Assembly (NCBI GenBank): GCA_900548145.1
Contig: URJB01000004.1
Location: forward strand, 22,921-86,920
DNA length: 64,000 nt
Direction of reading: 5' to 3'
DNA from: an uncultured Eubacteriales bacterium
GTDB taxonomy: Bacteria; Bacillota; Clostridia; Christensenellales; Aristaeellaceae
The translations under genes were made by a program, and so were the position numbers. The notes under the pieces are model-generated. The model ran no database searches, was not told where the DNA came from, and saw only the letters and a list, made by a program, of their open reading frames with translations. Below, piece by piece: positions 7,992 through 17,651 of this stretch (its first letter is position 1; every line of letters begins with the position of its first letter).

Positions 7992-9566
7992 GTGAAAAAG
8001 AACTTCCGGGTATTCTTCTGCGCCATGCTGTGTATGACGCTGCTGCTTTCCGCCCTGCCTGTACAGGCGGAAAACGAAAAAGGCGACCTTTGGTTGACGG
8101 ATGAAAAGGTCACCCTGACCTGCTGGTATCCCATCAATCAGGCCACGTTCTTCTCGGACGGCATTTCTTCCTTTGCCGATACCGATGTGTTCAAGTGGCT
8201 GGAAGAACAGACCAACGTCCATGTGGAATTTATCCACCCCGCCAACAGCACCGAGGCCGAATCCTTCAATCTGCTGTTTGCCGACGACCGTCTGCCCGAT
8301 CTGGTTTTCAACAATGACACCTACGCCTATGCCGAAGGCGCTGAAGCAGCCGTCGAGGACGGTTACTATCTTCGCCTGAATGATCTGATGGAACAGTATG
8401 CCCCCAGCTATATGAAGCTGATGGCGGACAATCCCACCATCGCCAAAGATACCGCCACCGACAGTGGTCTGCGCTGGAGCTTTAATTTCATCTACAGCGG
8501 GGACGGCAAACAGTGCAACTTCGGCCCTGCCCTGCGCAAGGATTTTCTGGACAAGACTGGTCTGGATGCTCCTGTCACCTATGAAGACTGGCACAAAGTG
8601 CTGACCGCCTTCAAGGAACTGGGCGTGGAATATCCTCTGCTGCTGAACTACGCCGGTTCCTGCGATAAAGATGGCTGGATGGCCGGTTATGGCGTGAGCC
8701 GTACCTTCTTCCAGCAGGATGGCGTAGCCAAGTTCGGCCCCATCGAGGATGGCTATGGCGAGTATGTCAATATGATGGCGCAGTGGTACAAGGAAGGCCT
8801 GATCTATCCCGACTTCGCCCTGCAAAGCACTGCCGCTGAGCCTCCGGAGGATCTGGTGCTGAACGACCGCATCGGCGCGTGGGCCACCTTCGCCTCCTGG
8901 AGCGGCACCGACTACTACGTCAGCTGCGGCGCCACCAATCCCGATTTCAATCTGGTAGGCGTGACCCATCCCGTGGTCAGCGCAGGCGATGAGACCCATC
9001 TGCGTTATCCCGACACCATCGTGAAATCCGACTGCATTGCCGTGTCCGCCGACTGCGAATATCCCGAAATCGCCGTGAAATGGCTGGATATCTTCTACAA
9101 CCCCGATTATGCCTGGATCTTCAACTACGGCCTGCGGGAAGGCGAGTCCTACGTAAAGGATGAGAACGGCAACCTGCACTGGGGCGACCTCATCAATCAC
9201 AACGAAGAGGGCATCACCAAAAATCAGGCCCGCTGCAAGTACACCACCGTCAACTGCCTGTACGAGGACTACACCCGCGTCATGGGTTCCTGGACTCCCG
9301 TGCAGCTGGAAAGCCAGCAGGCGTGGGTCTCCGGAAAGGACGATTGGGTCATGCCCGATAAACTGACCCCCACCGCTGATGAAAACCGTCAGATGAGCGT
9401 GCTGATGGAAGACATCAACACTTTCGTACTGGAAGAAACCACCAAGATGATCATGGGCACCAGCACTTACACCTTTGAGACCTTCCGCCAGAAGATCCTC
9501 GATATGGGAATCGATCAGGCGCTGGCGATCGAACAGCAGGCGCTGGACCGCTACAACGCTCGTTAA
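7992..9566 (+). CDS. LplA-like extracellular solute-binding protein
   Basis: A 524-residue binding protein. AAGGAGG at 7977-7983 selects a GTG start at 7992; the longer in-frame ATG at 7902 has no such site. The signal peptide (KKNFRVFFCAMLCMTLLLSALPVQA) follows at once. The body has WLEEQTNVHVEFIHP and LLFADDRLPDLVF, characteristic of large LplA/YtcQ-type oligosaccharide-binding proteins, and ends ALDRYNAR. The binding protein at 28708-30270 ends almost the same way, so they are paralogues. It begins the operon with permeases at 9669 and 10631 and would present a glycan fragment to them outside the membrane. Confidence 0.9.
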   Translation: MKKNFRVFFCAMLCMTLLLSALPVQAENEKGDLWLTDEKVTLTCWYPINQATFFSDGISSFADTDVFKWLEEQTNVHVEFIHPANSTEAESFNLLFADDRLPDLVFNNDTYAYAEGAEAAVEDGYYLRLNDLMEQYAPSYMKLMADNPTIAKDTATDSGLRWSFNFIYSGDGKQCNFGPALRKDFLDKTGLDAPVTYEDWHKVLTAFKELGVEYPLLLNYAGSCDKDGWMAGYGVSRTFFQQDGVAKFGPIEDGYGEYVNMMAQWYKEGLIYPDFALQSTAAEPPEDLVLNDRIGAWATFASWSGTDYYVSCGATNPDFNLVGVTHPVVSAGDETHLRYPDTIVKSDCIAVSADCEYPEIAVKWLDIFYNPDYAWIFNYGLREGESYVKDENGNLHWGDLINHNEEGITKNQARCKYTTVNCLYEDYTRVMGSWTPVQLESQQAWVSGKDDWVMPDKLTPTADENRQMSVLMEDINTFVLEETTKMIMGTSTYTFETFRQKILDMGIDQALAIEQQALDRYNAR

Positions 9567-9582
9567 AATCATTCGATCCGCA

Positions 9583-9621
9583 GCGGATGCGGCTGCACCG
9601 GTTTGGGTCAGCCGCATCCGC
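9583..9621 (+). promoter_or_regulatory. intercistronic hairpin between binding protein and permease
   Basis: A perfect 13-bp stem GCGGATGCGGCTG / CAGCCGCATCCGC with a 13-base loop sits 16 bp after the binding-protein stop, in the 102-bp gap before the permease. The run of T after it is poor (CCCTGTTT). It therefore more likely stabilises the upstream mRNA or partly attenuates than fully terminates. Confidence 0.7.
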
Positions 9622-9668
9622 CCCTGTTTCCGCGCCAACCGGCGCGATCCTTTGAAGGAGGGCCATTT

Positions 9669-10616
9669 ATGACCACCAAGTCCAACGCCGCCGTCCTGCC
9701 ATCCACCTTTGGGCAGCGGTTGAAAAACGACATGCGCCGCAACTGGGTCGTTTACCTGATGCTGCTGCCGGTAATCGCCTTCTTTTTTATTTTCAATTAT
9801 CTGCCGATGGCCGGTCTTCTAATGGCCTTCGAAAATTTCAAGATCAAGCTGGGTTTTTTCAAAAGTCCGTGGGTGGGCTTTGATAATTTCGAGCGTTTCT
9901 TTAACAGCATCTATTTCGGCCGTCTTTTGCGCAACACGCTGATGATCGGTCTGAAGGATATCCTTTATTCTTTTCCTGCCACCATTATTTTTGCATTGTT
10001 GCTGAATGAAGTCCACAACCGTTATTTCAAAAAGACGGTTCAGACAGTCTCTTACCTGCCCTATTTTATTTCTCTGGTCGTCGTTTGCGGCATGGTGATG
10101 GACTTTACGCAGGAGGGCAGCGCCATCAGCCGGTTAGTGGGTCTGTTTTCCGGCAAACAGGAATCTCTTTTGACGAACCCGTCCTACTTTCAGGAAATTT
10201 TCGTTTTCTCCGGCATCTGGCAGGGCCTCGGATACGGAGCCATCGTCTATTTGGCCGCGCTGGGTTCCATCGACCAGGAGCTGTACGAAGCGGCCCGCAT
10301 CGATGGTGCCAACCGCTGGAAGCAGACCTGGCACATTACGCTGCCCGGACTTGCCTCCACCTGTATCGTCATGCTGATCCTGAAAATCGGCAGCTTCATG
10401 AGCGTCAATTATCAGAAGATCATTTTGCTGTATTCTTCCGCCACCTACGAAACAGCCGACGTCATTACCAGCTATGTTTATCGTGTTTCTCTGGCAAAGG
10501 GTTCCGACTACAGCTTCGGTGCGGCGGTGGGGCTGTTCAACTCCGTCGTCAATCTGATCTTCGTGGTGCTGACCAACGCGATCAGCCGCAAAGCTGCGGA
10601 CACCAGCCTGTGGTAA
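9669..10616 (+). CDS. ABC transporter permease, LplB/YtcP type (first)
   Basis: A 315-residue membrane protein; GAAGGAGGG at 9655-9663 selects the ATG at 9669. Several hydrophobic segments are visible, starting with VVYLMLLPVIAFFFIFNYLPM. The cytoplasmic EAA loop LYEAARIDGANRWKQTWHITLP contacts the ATPase. It belongs to the CUT1 group of sugar permeases (MalF side). The ATPase is not encoded here, which is usual for Clostridia that share one MsmX-like ATPase among several CUT1 systems. It lies downstream of the LplA-type binding protein and 14 bp before the second permease. Confidence 0.92.
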   Translation: MTTKSNAAVLPSTFGQRLKNDMRRNWVVYLMLLPVIAFFFIFNYLPMAGLLMAFENFKIKLGFFKSPWVGFDNFERFFNSIYFGRLLRNTLMIGLKDILYSFPATIIFALLLNEVHNRYFKKTVQTVSYLPYFISLVVVCGMVMDFTQEGSAISRLVGLFSGKQESLLTNPSYFQEIFVFSGIWQGLGYGAIVYLAALGSIDQELYEAARIDGANRWKQTWHITLPGLASTCIVMLILKIGSFMSVNYQKIILLYSSATYETADVITSYVYRVSLAKGSDYSFGAAVGLFNSVVNLIFVVLTNAISRKAADTSLW

Positions 10617-10630
10617 GGAGGAAATAGGAC

Positions 10631-11512
10631 ATGATGCGTACACGTGGTGAAAAAATTTTCAGCGTATTCAATACGATCATTCTTTCGCTGATCGCGCTGG
10701 CCTGTCTGATCCCCGTCTGGCATGTAATCTGCTGCTCCGTGAGCGAACCGACGCTGCTGAACGCCAACCGGGGGACTGTGCTTTGGCCCCTTGGTCAATG
10801 GACGTTCCTTGGGTACGAAAAAGTATTCAAAACCAGCTACATTCTTCGCGGCTATCTCAACACCGTTTACTATGTGATCCTTGGCACCGCCATCGGGCTG
10901 GTGCTGACCTGTCTGGCCGCCTATGGTCTTTCTCGAAAAGATCTGATGCTCAAGAAACCCATCAACTTTTTCATCACCTTCACGATGCTTTTCAACGGCG
11001 GTCTGGTCCCCACCTATATGGTCATTCGGGATCTGAAAATGCTCAATACGGTCTGGGCCATCGTACTGCCCCTGTGTGTCTCCGTTTTCAACGTCATGAT
11101 CATGCGCACTTCTTTTGACAATATTCCCGATGCGCTGACAGAGGCGGCTCAGATCGACGGTGCAGGCCATGTTCGGATCCTGGTACAGATCATTCTGCCG
11201 GTAAGCAAATCCATTCTGGCTGTTGTCACACTGTTCTATATTGTGCAGCACTGGAATTCATGGTTCCATAGCGCGCTGTATATCAAGGATCGCGACCTGT
11301 ACCCTCTGCAGCTTTGGCTGCGGGAGATCGTCATTGCGGAAACCAACAGTGTGATCGAGGCGGACGCCGCAGACGCAGGCCTCATCAACCAGACCAAGGC
11401 GCTGATCAAATACTGCGTGATCGTCATCGCCATCCTGCCCATGATGATCGCCTATCCCTTTGTCCAAAAGTACTTTGTGACCGGCGTTATGATCGGCTCT
11501 GTCAAAGGTTGA
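10631..11512 (+). CDS. ABC transporter permease, LplC/YtcP type (second)
   Basis: A 293-residue partner permease with TAAGGAGG before ATGATG at 10631. The N-terminal membrane segment is IILSLIALACLIPVWHVI; the EAA loop is LTEAAQIDGAGHVRILVQIILP; the C-terminal motif YPFVQKYFVTGVMIGSVKG is typical of the MalG/LplC branch. With the permease at 9669 it forms the heterodimeric channel for the sugar delivered by the protein at 7992. It is the last gene of this operon before the terminator at 11613. Confidence 0.92.
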   Translation: MMRTRGEKIFSVFNTIILSLIALACLIPVWHVICCSVSEPTLLNANRGTVLWPLGQWTFLGYEKVFKTSYILRGYLNTVYYVILGTAIGLVLTCLAAYGLSRKDLMLKKPINFFITFTMLFNGGLVPTYMVIRDLKMLNTVWAIVLPLCVSVFNVMIMRTSFDNIPDALTEAAQIDGAGHVRILVQIILPVSKSILAVVTLFYIVQHWNSWFHSALYIKDRDLYPLQLWLREIVIAETNSVIEADAADAGLINQTKALIKYCVIVIAILPMMIAYPFVQKYFVTGVMIGSVKG

Positions 11513-11612
11513 GCTTTCTCGATGTAAAGAAAGTGCAAAGCTTTCAAGCGATGCAAATTCCCCCTTTGAAAAAAATGCACTTCATGGCGTTTTCCGTCTA
11601 AACCATGATTAT

Positions 11613-11652
11613 GCCCCCGTGATCCTGAAGGATCGCGAGGGCTATTTTTCTT
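11613..11652 (+). terminator. terminator of the first LplABC-type operon
   Basis: The stem GCCCcCGtGATCC / GGATCgCGaGGGC around TGAA has one mismatch and one wobble pair and is followed by TATTTTTCTTTT. It lies 100 bp after the last permease. The rest of the gap to 11922 shows only short unsupported frames; I see nothing further there. Confidence 0.75.
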
Positions 11653-11922
11653 TTCACTCTCTGCCGTTCGGCCTTTTTACAGTTTCCAATATGAGAGATA
11701 TCTTTCTGGAGGAACCGCTCTGCACGTCATCCGTCATCAACAATGGGAAAATAGCAGGTCGCGTGAGCAGGTGTTTTTTCATATGCGTACTGTTTATCCG
11801 TGTCTTGTAACGGTCTATTTTCCGCGTCTTTCGAGTCGTTTTCACGTCCGAGAAAACGCTGCTCGTCCCTGTGGTTCTAGATTGCCCATATGCCACATTC
11901 TGTTTCCAGCGTTACAAAGGTA

Positions 11923-13299
11923 TCAGACATTCTTCTCCGACAGTTTGCATATCCGATCCACGATATCCGAAATGGCACAAGTGCCAAAACAGGCTACGCC
12001 GGAGCGAATGGTGTCATTCAACGGCTCCAGCCAGCGGGACTCCACTCCCTCCCTGCCGACGGCTGCGCCTACGATGCTGCCAGCCGTCCCGGCGTTGCAG
12101 TCCGTATCAATCCCGCACATGACCGCCGTCGTAATGGTACGGGTATAGTCCAGCTTTCCCTCCAGCAGTGCCAGCGTGACCATACTCAGGTTGTTGATAG
12201 TGGCCGCGAAGGGCAGATGACCGTAGGCATTCTCGATCTGCCTGCAAACGGCGCTCCATTCCTTTTCCGCATCATACCATGCGATCACCCGGTTCACCGC
12301 TTCAGCCAGACGGGATCGGGTCGGGATCACAGAAAGACCTCCGGCCAGAATACTTTCCACTGTGGGCCGTTCCGTCAAAGCCGCCGCCAGACAACCCGCC
12401 ACAAACATGCCGCCGTAGCAACCATTTTTCACCAAACTGAAGGAGCAGTCCCGATACGCCAATTCTGCGGCCCGGCGCGGGTCGCCCGGCCGAATATATC
12501 CCCATAGATCGCATCGGATCTGCCCGTCGATGCATTCTCGCCAGGGATTCAGACTAGTGGGGATCCGGGCGATCTGCGCGGCCCGTTCCTCGCCGTCCGT
12601 CAGGTTCACCATATGATAATAGGCCTGCCGGGAAGCGCACCAGAACCAATGATACGGCACATTTTCCAGCCAGTTCCAGCCAACGTCTTCCGTCCGAAAC
12701 TCCAGACCTTTGCTTTCCGCAAGGTTCAGTGCCAGCAGAGTATAGTGAATATCATCGTCCGGTTGAACAAAACGAACGTTACCTCGGGTACTGGGAAGGC
12801 AGTCCTCCCGGAGCGTCAGATTCAATTTTTCAGACCGGGCGGGAACGAAATCATTCAGCGGATATGCATCCACACTGCGAAGATAACGTTCGATCATTTC
12901 TCGGTTCATTCCCATTTCCAACGGTTTGCCCAGCACCACAGCTGCGCACCGTCCTCCGAAGGCACCTTCGATTCTTCTGCGGTATATTTCGCCGCGCACC
13001 GGCGCTTCCAACGCGGGAACCGAAGCCGCTTCCGAAAAAATATCCTCCAGCCGATTTGGCTCTACATAAGGATATTCCGGCGAAACTCCCTCCGCGTAAC
13101 GTTTCCAGAGCGTTCGGTAAGCTTTCTCCCATACGGGTTCATTTTCCGGTGCAGCAGCCTGTTCTCCGGGCTTTACGGGCAGCGGAAGTTGAAACAGCAT
13201 TTCCTCCGGCGCGGGAACACCCGTCAGGTCGAAGCCCTCCTCCCGCATCTGAAAATATTCTTCCTGATACAGCTGTTTCCAGCCGGCGTATCCGGGCAT
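11923..13299 (-). CDS. ADP-ribosylglycohydrolase-family protein
   Basis: A 458-residue protein. The recognisable fold starts after ~115 residues: GAFGGRCAAVVLGKPLE, then the metal-ligand stretch PDDDIHYTLLAL, GDPRRAAELAYRDCSFS with GGMFVAGCLAAA, and the C-terminal signature CGIDTDCNAGTAGSIVGAAVG with paired Asp ligands. These match the two-Mg2+ site of DraG/ARH enzymes that hydrolyse N- or O-glycosidic bonds to ADP-ribose. The first ~115 residues have no counterpart I recognise. It is the last gene of a seven-gene operon of sugar transporters and glycosidases, so a metabolic glycosidase role on an unusual sugar seems more likely than protein de-ADP-ribosylation. That is inference. Confidence 0.8.
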   Translation of the reverse strand: MPGYAGWKQLYQEEYFQMREEGFDLTGVPAPEEMLFQLPLPVKPGEQAAAPENEPVWEKAYRTLWKRYAEGVSPEYPYVEPNRLEDIFSEAASVPALEAPVRGEIYRRRIEGAFGGRCAAVVLGKPLEMGMNREMIERYLRSVDAYPLNDFVPARSEKLNLTLREDCLPSTRGNVRFVQPDDDIHYTLLALNLAESKGLEFRTEDVGWNWLENVPYHWFWCASRQAYYHMVNLTDGEERAAQIARIPTSLNPWRECIDGQIRCDLWGYIRPGDPRRAAELAYRDCSFSLVKNGCYGGMFVAGCLAAALTERPTVESILAGGLSVIPTRSRLAEAVNRVIAWYDAEKEWSAVCRQIENAYGHLPFAATINNLSMVTLALLEGKLDYTRTITTAVMCGIDTDCNAGTAGSIVGAAVGREGVESRWLEPLNDTIRSGVACFGTCAISDIVDRICKLSEKNV

Positions 13300-13309
13300 T
13301 GTTTGTTCC

Positions 13310-14341
13310 TCACTTTTCGTTCATTCCGTCCATCAGATAAAGCAGCAGTTCTGCGGAATGCCATGTATGGGGAGCGCCCATCCGTTCCGCAGCATACAAC
13401 GGCAAAAAGGGCAAATTGCGCTCATATTCCGCTTCAGACGCTTCTTTCTCCCAGGAAACAGGATAATTCTTTCCGCCCGGCAATCCTTCCAGCGGCGCGC
13501 GCCGAAAATGCGCTCTGGCCACGTTCAAATAAGGATATAATTCTCCCCTGTAATCAACAGGCTTCGCCTGCGTGGACGGCTCTCCGCCGTCCATCCAGAA
13601 AAGCTCGGCATAATCGTCCTCCGTCTCCGGCACTGTCCAGCGGCTATGATCGATTCCAAGACAGGAAAGTCCCAGCTTCAGCCACTTCGTCTGATAGACG
13701 GGATGGGGCGCATAGTCAGAAAGCCCGGTCAAGGAACCGTTTTCCGTGCGGCGTTCTGCTTCCTGGAGGATTTTTTCCACCAGAGGATGCTCCCGGCCGC
13801 TCACTAACGAGATCAGATACAGTGCCTGTCCCAGATTGTCCGTTTCCTCTACCCCATGATTATTGCGGTCGTAGGGGTCGTCCAGAGATAAGATCCACTG
13901 ACGAATCTGTTCCAGGTTGCCGGTTTGCTGAAAAGCCATGGCCATCATAGCCGAGTCCCGGTACCACGGCTTCCGATATACCAACGGATTAGGCAGCGGT
14001 TTTCCGTCCACCACAGATACCAGCAGGTCATGATGCAGCGTCCGCATCAGCGGCGCATACGGGGATGGCTCGAAATCCGGCAGAGAAACAGGTTCCCGGC
14101 TCAGCACCTGCATTCGGCCATTCTGCCGCAAATATAAGCCGCTTTCATCCTCCCAGACCGCATCTTCCCCCATCTGTACCCGGTAGCGATCCGGCTGAAG
14201 TTCCACCGGCAAATTTTCGTCAAAGCAGGCCATTGCACGCCCGTTTTTCAATTCAAACAGGCAATGATTTTTCCAAATCATTTTGGGGCGTTTTCCCATG
14301 CCGAACAAATAAAATTTTTCCTGAGAAAGCAGTTTTTTCAT
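13310..14341 (-). CDS. putative (alpha/alpha)6-barrel glycosidase-like protein
   Basis: A 343-residue protein without a signal peptide, so probably cytoplasmic. An N-terminal beta-rich part is followed by helical text with NPLVYRKPWYRDSAMMAMAFQQTGN and DPYDRNNHGVEETDNLGQALYLISL, reminiscent of six-hairpin glycosidases, where 'WxRDxA' and 'E-x-D' loops hold catalytic acids. I cannot assign a CAZy family. Its start overlaps the end of the upstream glycosidase gene by 4 bp (ATGA), so the two are translationally coupled and probably work on the same substrate. Confidence 0.55.
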   Translation of the reverse strand: MKKLLSQEKFYLFGMGKRPKMIWKNHCLFELKNGRAMACFDENLPVELQPDRYRVQMGEDAVWEDESGLYLRQNGRMQVLSREPVSLPDFEPSPYAPLMRTLHHDLLVSVVDGKPLPNPLVYRKPWYRDSAMMAMAFQQTGNLEQIRQWILSLDDPYDRNNHGVEETDNLGQALYLISLVSGREHPLVEKILQEAERRTENGSLTGLSDYAPHPVYQTKWLKLGLSCLGIDHSRWTVPETEDDYAELFWMDGGEPSTQAKPVDYRGELYPYLNVARAHFRRAPLEGLPGGKNYPVSWEKEASEAEYERNLPFLPLYAAERMGAPHTWHSAELLLYLMDGMNEK

Positions 14342-15819
14342 TCTATCTCCTTTTCAAAAATCTGTATACCAGCGCCGCGCCCATAATAACTGCCGTCCCG
14401 GTCATACAGAACCGTCCAGCGTTTTCCAGCATGGGGCACGCCCTCCACACGGAAATAGGCCCAGTTTTTCGGCACCATGGGGCGTGCTGTCAAGTTTCCC
14501 TCGCAATCCGCGCCGATGCCAAACAGACCGTCCAGCACCAGATCACAGAAAGTAGAATGATTATAGTCCTTCCCCCGTTCATATCCGCCTCGCTGAGGAT
14601 TCCAATGATCGGCCTTCAACTGGCTGCGTGCCGTCCAATCGCCGGTATAAGGATCCATATCTTCATCGATCCAGGGGCGGAACCGCCCATCTGCTCCCCG
14701 TTGCCTGTGAGAAAGCGCATACTGCCGCAAAAGCGTCCAGTAATCTTCCTGCGTAAAAGCGTCTGCCGGAGGATATTCCCGTAAAAGCCGTGCGGCAGCG
14801 GTCAGGGTCTGAGCGGTGGCAAAAGGCCAAACCGGGCCGTTCCACAGACATTCATGCTCATGAAAAAAGCCGAATCGAGGATGCCGCTGCTCAGCAGTGG
14901 TCAGCCCCCAGGGAGCAAAAAAGCCTTTCGGATCCAGAAGCTGCCGGAAAGCCGCTTCCTTGCCCTGCTCCGGCATTGCAAAATACCACGGCAGGTACCC
15001 CACCAATTCCCGTACCCTGCGTCTTTCTTCCACGGCGGGCCGTGCGGAGCTATCGACAGGCGCTCCCTTCACACAGGGAAGCGTGCGGTAAAAATCGCCA
15101 TCCCACAAAAGGCGATCCATGGCCTCCCGGATGGTTTCCGCCTTCTGACGAAAAGCCACGCTCAGTTGTTTTCTTCCTGCCCGTTCCGCCATACGGGAAA
15201 TGGCCATGGCGTCGCCATACAAGTAGGCGTTCAGCGTGGGGCGCAGTCCGGGCCCGCTGATCGAAAACTCCATTCCATCCCGGTCATCATCTGACCAGAA
15301 CAATCCGCAGGGCTGAAGCGCCTTTTCTTCCCAGCTGTGATACAGGGAAACGAGGCCATCCAGACACTCGGCTGCGAAAGCGTCGTCTTCCCGCAGACGG
15401 CAGTAGTCCTCCACTACGGAAGCCAGCCAGGTACTATAGGAAAGCGCATCGCCCTTCCGATTCAGCCAGAAGCGGATATACTCCTTCATCCACCCGGAGG
15501 GGTCTGCCAGCCAGCGCCCCTCCCGTACATGATGGCAGCAAGCGCAGTTAATGGAATTATAGGGCCCGGCCCAATACACTTCTGGCAGAAATTCCGTTAC
15601 GATATGCCCCTCCGGGGTCTCCTTCCAATGCTTTCGGAATGTCCACCATCGAAAATAATATGTTTCTTCCAACGCCGCATCCGGGCATTCCAACAGCGGG
15701 ATCTGTTCCTTCAGCCACTCGTAGGCCTGGGCATTTGGCACAGCCTGAAGGTAGCATTCCTCGTCCAGCGTATTGAATCGTTCCACATATTCCTTCAGCT
15801 TTCGCTGTAAATCCATCAT
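14338..15819 (-). CDS. MGH1/GH63-like glycoside hydrolase
   Basis: A 493-residue protein. The start is the ATG after AAGGAGCAG (15819), 18 codons inside the longest frame. The sequence reads as an (alpha/alpha)6 barrel: FLPEVYWAGPYNSINCACCHH, SYSTWLASVVEDYCRLR, GDAMAISRMAERAG, and the C-terminal FGFFHEHECLWNGPVWPFATAQTL, which resembles the 'WxGPxW' region of MGH1-like, GH63 and trehalase-type enzymes. These invert alpha-glycosidic bonds. There is no signal peptide, so it should act on imported oligosaccharide in the cytoplasm. It stands between the beta-propeller glycosidase (31-bp gap) and the coupled gene at 14341. Substrate unknown. Confidence 0.7.
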   Translation of the reverse strand: MMDLQRKLKEYVERFNTLDEECYLQAVPNAQAYEWLKEQIPLLECPDAALEETYYFRWWTFRKHWKETPEGHIVTEFLPEVYWAGPYNSINCACCHHVREGRWLADPSGWMKEYIRFWLNRKGDALSYSTWLASVVEDYCRLREDDAFAAECLDGLVSLYHSWEEKALQPCGLFWSDDDRDGMEFSISGPGLRPTLNAYLYGDAMAISRMAERAGRKQLSVAFRQKAETIREAMDRLLWDGDFYRTLPCVKGAPVDSSARPAVEERRRVRELVGYLPWYFAMPEQGKEAAFRQLLDPKGFFAPWGLTTAEQRHPRFGFFHEHECLWNGPVWPFATAQTLTAAARLLREYPPADAFTQEDYWTLLRQYALSHRQRGADGRFRPWIDEDMDPYTGDWTARSQLKADHWNPQRGGYERGKDYNHSTFCDLVLDGLFGIGADCEGNLTARPMVPKNWAYFRVEGVPHAGKRWTVLYDRDGSYYGRGAGIQIFEKEIE

Positions 15820-15850
15820 GGCCGCTCTGCTCCTTATTACTTCGAAAAAA

Positions 15851-16768
15851 TTAGAAGGCCAGTTCTGAAGCATCCAGCACCGCGCCGCCGATCTGCTCCT
15901 TATGGCCCCGGCGGCCGTTATACCAAAGCATCCAGCGATCGCCCATATTCAGCACAAAGGGCTTGTAGCAGGCCTCTCCGTCCCATGCGTTTTCGTCCGG
16001 AGCCAGAATGGGATTCAGCTTAGAGCGCTCCCAGCCGGTGACTCCATCCCGTGAACGCGCCACGCCTACCTGAGCGTAATCCTCGTTATGGTAGCCGATA
16101 TAGAACATCCAATACCATCCATCATGAAACAACACCTGACAGCCCGCCGCCTTATGCTGTTCCCATTCGCTGGCGGGATCTGCCTGAAAAATGGGATTCA
16201 ACGGGCTCTTGCGCCAGACCCGGCCGTCCTCGCTTTCCGCATAGCCGATGGCCGTAGGCTCGTATTGCTCACCGCCGGAATACCACATTCGGAACAGCTT
16301 TGTTCCTTCGTCCCAAATCACGCTGGGGCACATCACCGCCTGCTTTTCCCATGGAAGCTCCGCCCGCAGTACCGGTTCGTCGCCTGTGCGGACAAAATGG
16401 ATTCCATCCTCGCTGACAGCGTGGAAAATATCGGAGGTGCCATCCGCTTGACCAGGCTTGAACTGACCGGTGTACCACATATGATAGATCGAACCGACTT
16501 TTACCACCGAGGGACGATTCAAATCGTCCTCCCGTCCCTCTTTGGCCTTCCGGGGACGAATGCAGAACCTTGGTTCATCCCAATGAATGCCGTCCCGGCT
16601 CTTACACAGGGCGATGCTGGCCTTATCCCGCCAGGAAAAATATAAGAGGATCTCATCGTTTTCCCGAAGCATGGCAATATCAAAGCAGGTTCCCAGTTCA
16701 CCGCCCAGCAGTGGATTTTCCGGCAGTTTCTTCCAGCCGCCGTTTGTGCCGTGGCAAAAATGTTCCAT
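15851..16768 (-). CDS. five-bladed beta-propeller glycosidase (GH43/GH130-like)
   Basis: A 305-residue protein with AAAGGAAG before ATG. Repeated blades have the look of GH43/GH68/GH130 propellers: LGTCFDIAMLRENDEILLYFSWRD, SRDGIHWDEP, NRPSVVKVGSIYHMWYTG, AVSEDGIHF, CPSVIWDEGTKLFRMWYSGG, FHDGWYWMFYIGY and YKPFVLNMGDRWMLWYNGR. The 'SxDGxxW' turns and 'P-V/S-V' acid-bearing strands repeat regularly. GH130-type members are cytoplasmic phosphorylases and GH43 members hydrolases; I cannot decide between them. It is the first catabolic gene after the permeases of the third ABC system, so it probably starts breakdown of the imported glycan. Confidence 0.7.
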   Translation of the reverse strand: MEHFCHGTNGGWKKLPENPLLGGELGTCFDIAMLRENDEILLYFSWRDKASIALCKSRDGIHWDEPRFCIRPRKAKEGREDDLNRPSVVKVGSIYHMWYTGQFKPGQADGTSDIFHAVSEDGIHFVRTGDEPVLRAELPWEKQAVMCPSVIWDEGTKLFRMWYSGGEQYEPTAIGYAESEDGRVWRKSPLNPIFQADPASEWEQHKAAGCQVLFHDGWYWMFYIGYHNEDYAQVGVARSRDGVTGWERSKLNPILAPDENAWDGEACYKPFVLNMGDRWMLWYNGRRGHKEQIGGAVLDASELAF

Positions 16769-16817
16769 AGGTTTGTTCTTCCTTTCTTTGTATCGGAAAA
16801 TAGACTGATAAGAAAAC

Positions 16818-17648
16818 TCATTCCTTTACTGCGCCGATGGTAACGCTGGACATGAACTGATCCTGAAAAATCAGGAATACGATGATCAACGGCAAAGTAA
16901 TCACCGTACAGCCGGAAAGTACCAGTTCCCAAGGAATGGAGTAGGTGCTGGTAGAAGTGTTCAACGTAGGCAGCACCACCATAATGGGCATCACTTCCAC
17001 CTTGGTCAGAAGGGTATGAGGCCAGAGGTAATCGTTCCATTTGCCCAGAAATGTCAGCACGGTCAATGCGCCGATAGCAGGTTTTGCCAGTGGGAGTACG
17101 ATTTTGCGGAATACATACAGATGCCCGGCCCCGTCGATCCGCGCCGCTTCCAGAAGCGAGTCCGGGAGCGACTCGATATACTGTTTGAGCATAAACAGGC
17201 AAAAGGAGTTGGCGATGCCGGGAAAAATCTGAATAGCATAGGTATTCAGCATTTTTGCCTTGGAAAACATCAGAAAAATCGCCGGCATGGTCAGTTCGCC
17301 GGGCACCATCATCGTAGCGACCAGAATCATAAAAATTGCGTTTCGGCCCCGGAAACGGTACTTGGCAAAAGCAAACGCTGCCAGGCAGGACAGCAGAAGG
17401 GTCAGCGCCGTATAGACGACGCTGATGAATACGCTGTTCAGAAACGTACGCACCATAATGCCGCTGTTATAGCTGACCAGATCCACGTAGTTGGCCAGCG
17501 TGGGGGTCTGGGGCACGCCCCAGGAATTGACCGACAGTTCCGATCCGGTTTTCAGGGAATCACAGAGCATGATCCAGATCGGCAGAAGGGCGATCAGAGA
17601 GGCAATGATCAAGAGCATGATACCGGCCCCATTTTTCTTTTTCGGCAT
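16818..17648 (-). CDS. sugar ABC transporter permease, MalG type
   Basis: A 276-residue membrane protein of the CUT1 family. The N-terminal membrane segment is IMLLIIASLIALLPIWIML; the EAA loop LLEAARIDGAGHLYVFRKIVLP and the C-terminal FQDQFMSSVTIGAVKE are typical of the MalG side. It starts 3 bp after the stop of the MalF-type partner, so they are co-translated, and it precedes the glycosidase at 16768 by 49 bp. No ATPase is encoded in the operon. Confidence 0.92.
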   Translation of the reverse strand: MPKKKNGAGIMLLIIASLIALLPIWIMLCDSLKTGSELSVNSWGVPQTPTLANYVDLVSYNSGIMVRTFLNSVFISVVYTALTLLLSCLAAFAFAKYRFRGRNAIFMILVATMMVPGELTMPAIFLMFSKAKMLNTYAIQIFPGIANSFCLFMLKQYIESLPDSLLEAARIDGAGHLYVFRKIVLPLAKPAIGALTVLTFLGKWNDYLWPHTLLTKVEVMPIMVVLPTLNTSTSTYSIPWELVLSGCTVITLPLIIVFLIFQDQFMSSVTIGAVKE

Positions 17649-17651
17649 GGT

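Noticed and set aside
12613..13950. A 445-codon plus-strand frame
   Set aside because: It runs antisense through two minus-strand genes, has no ribosome site and no recognisable domain.
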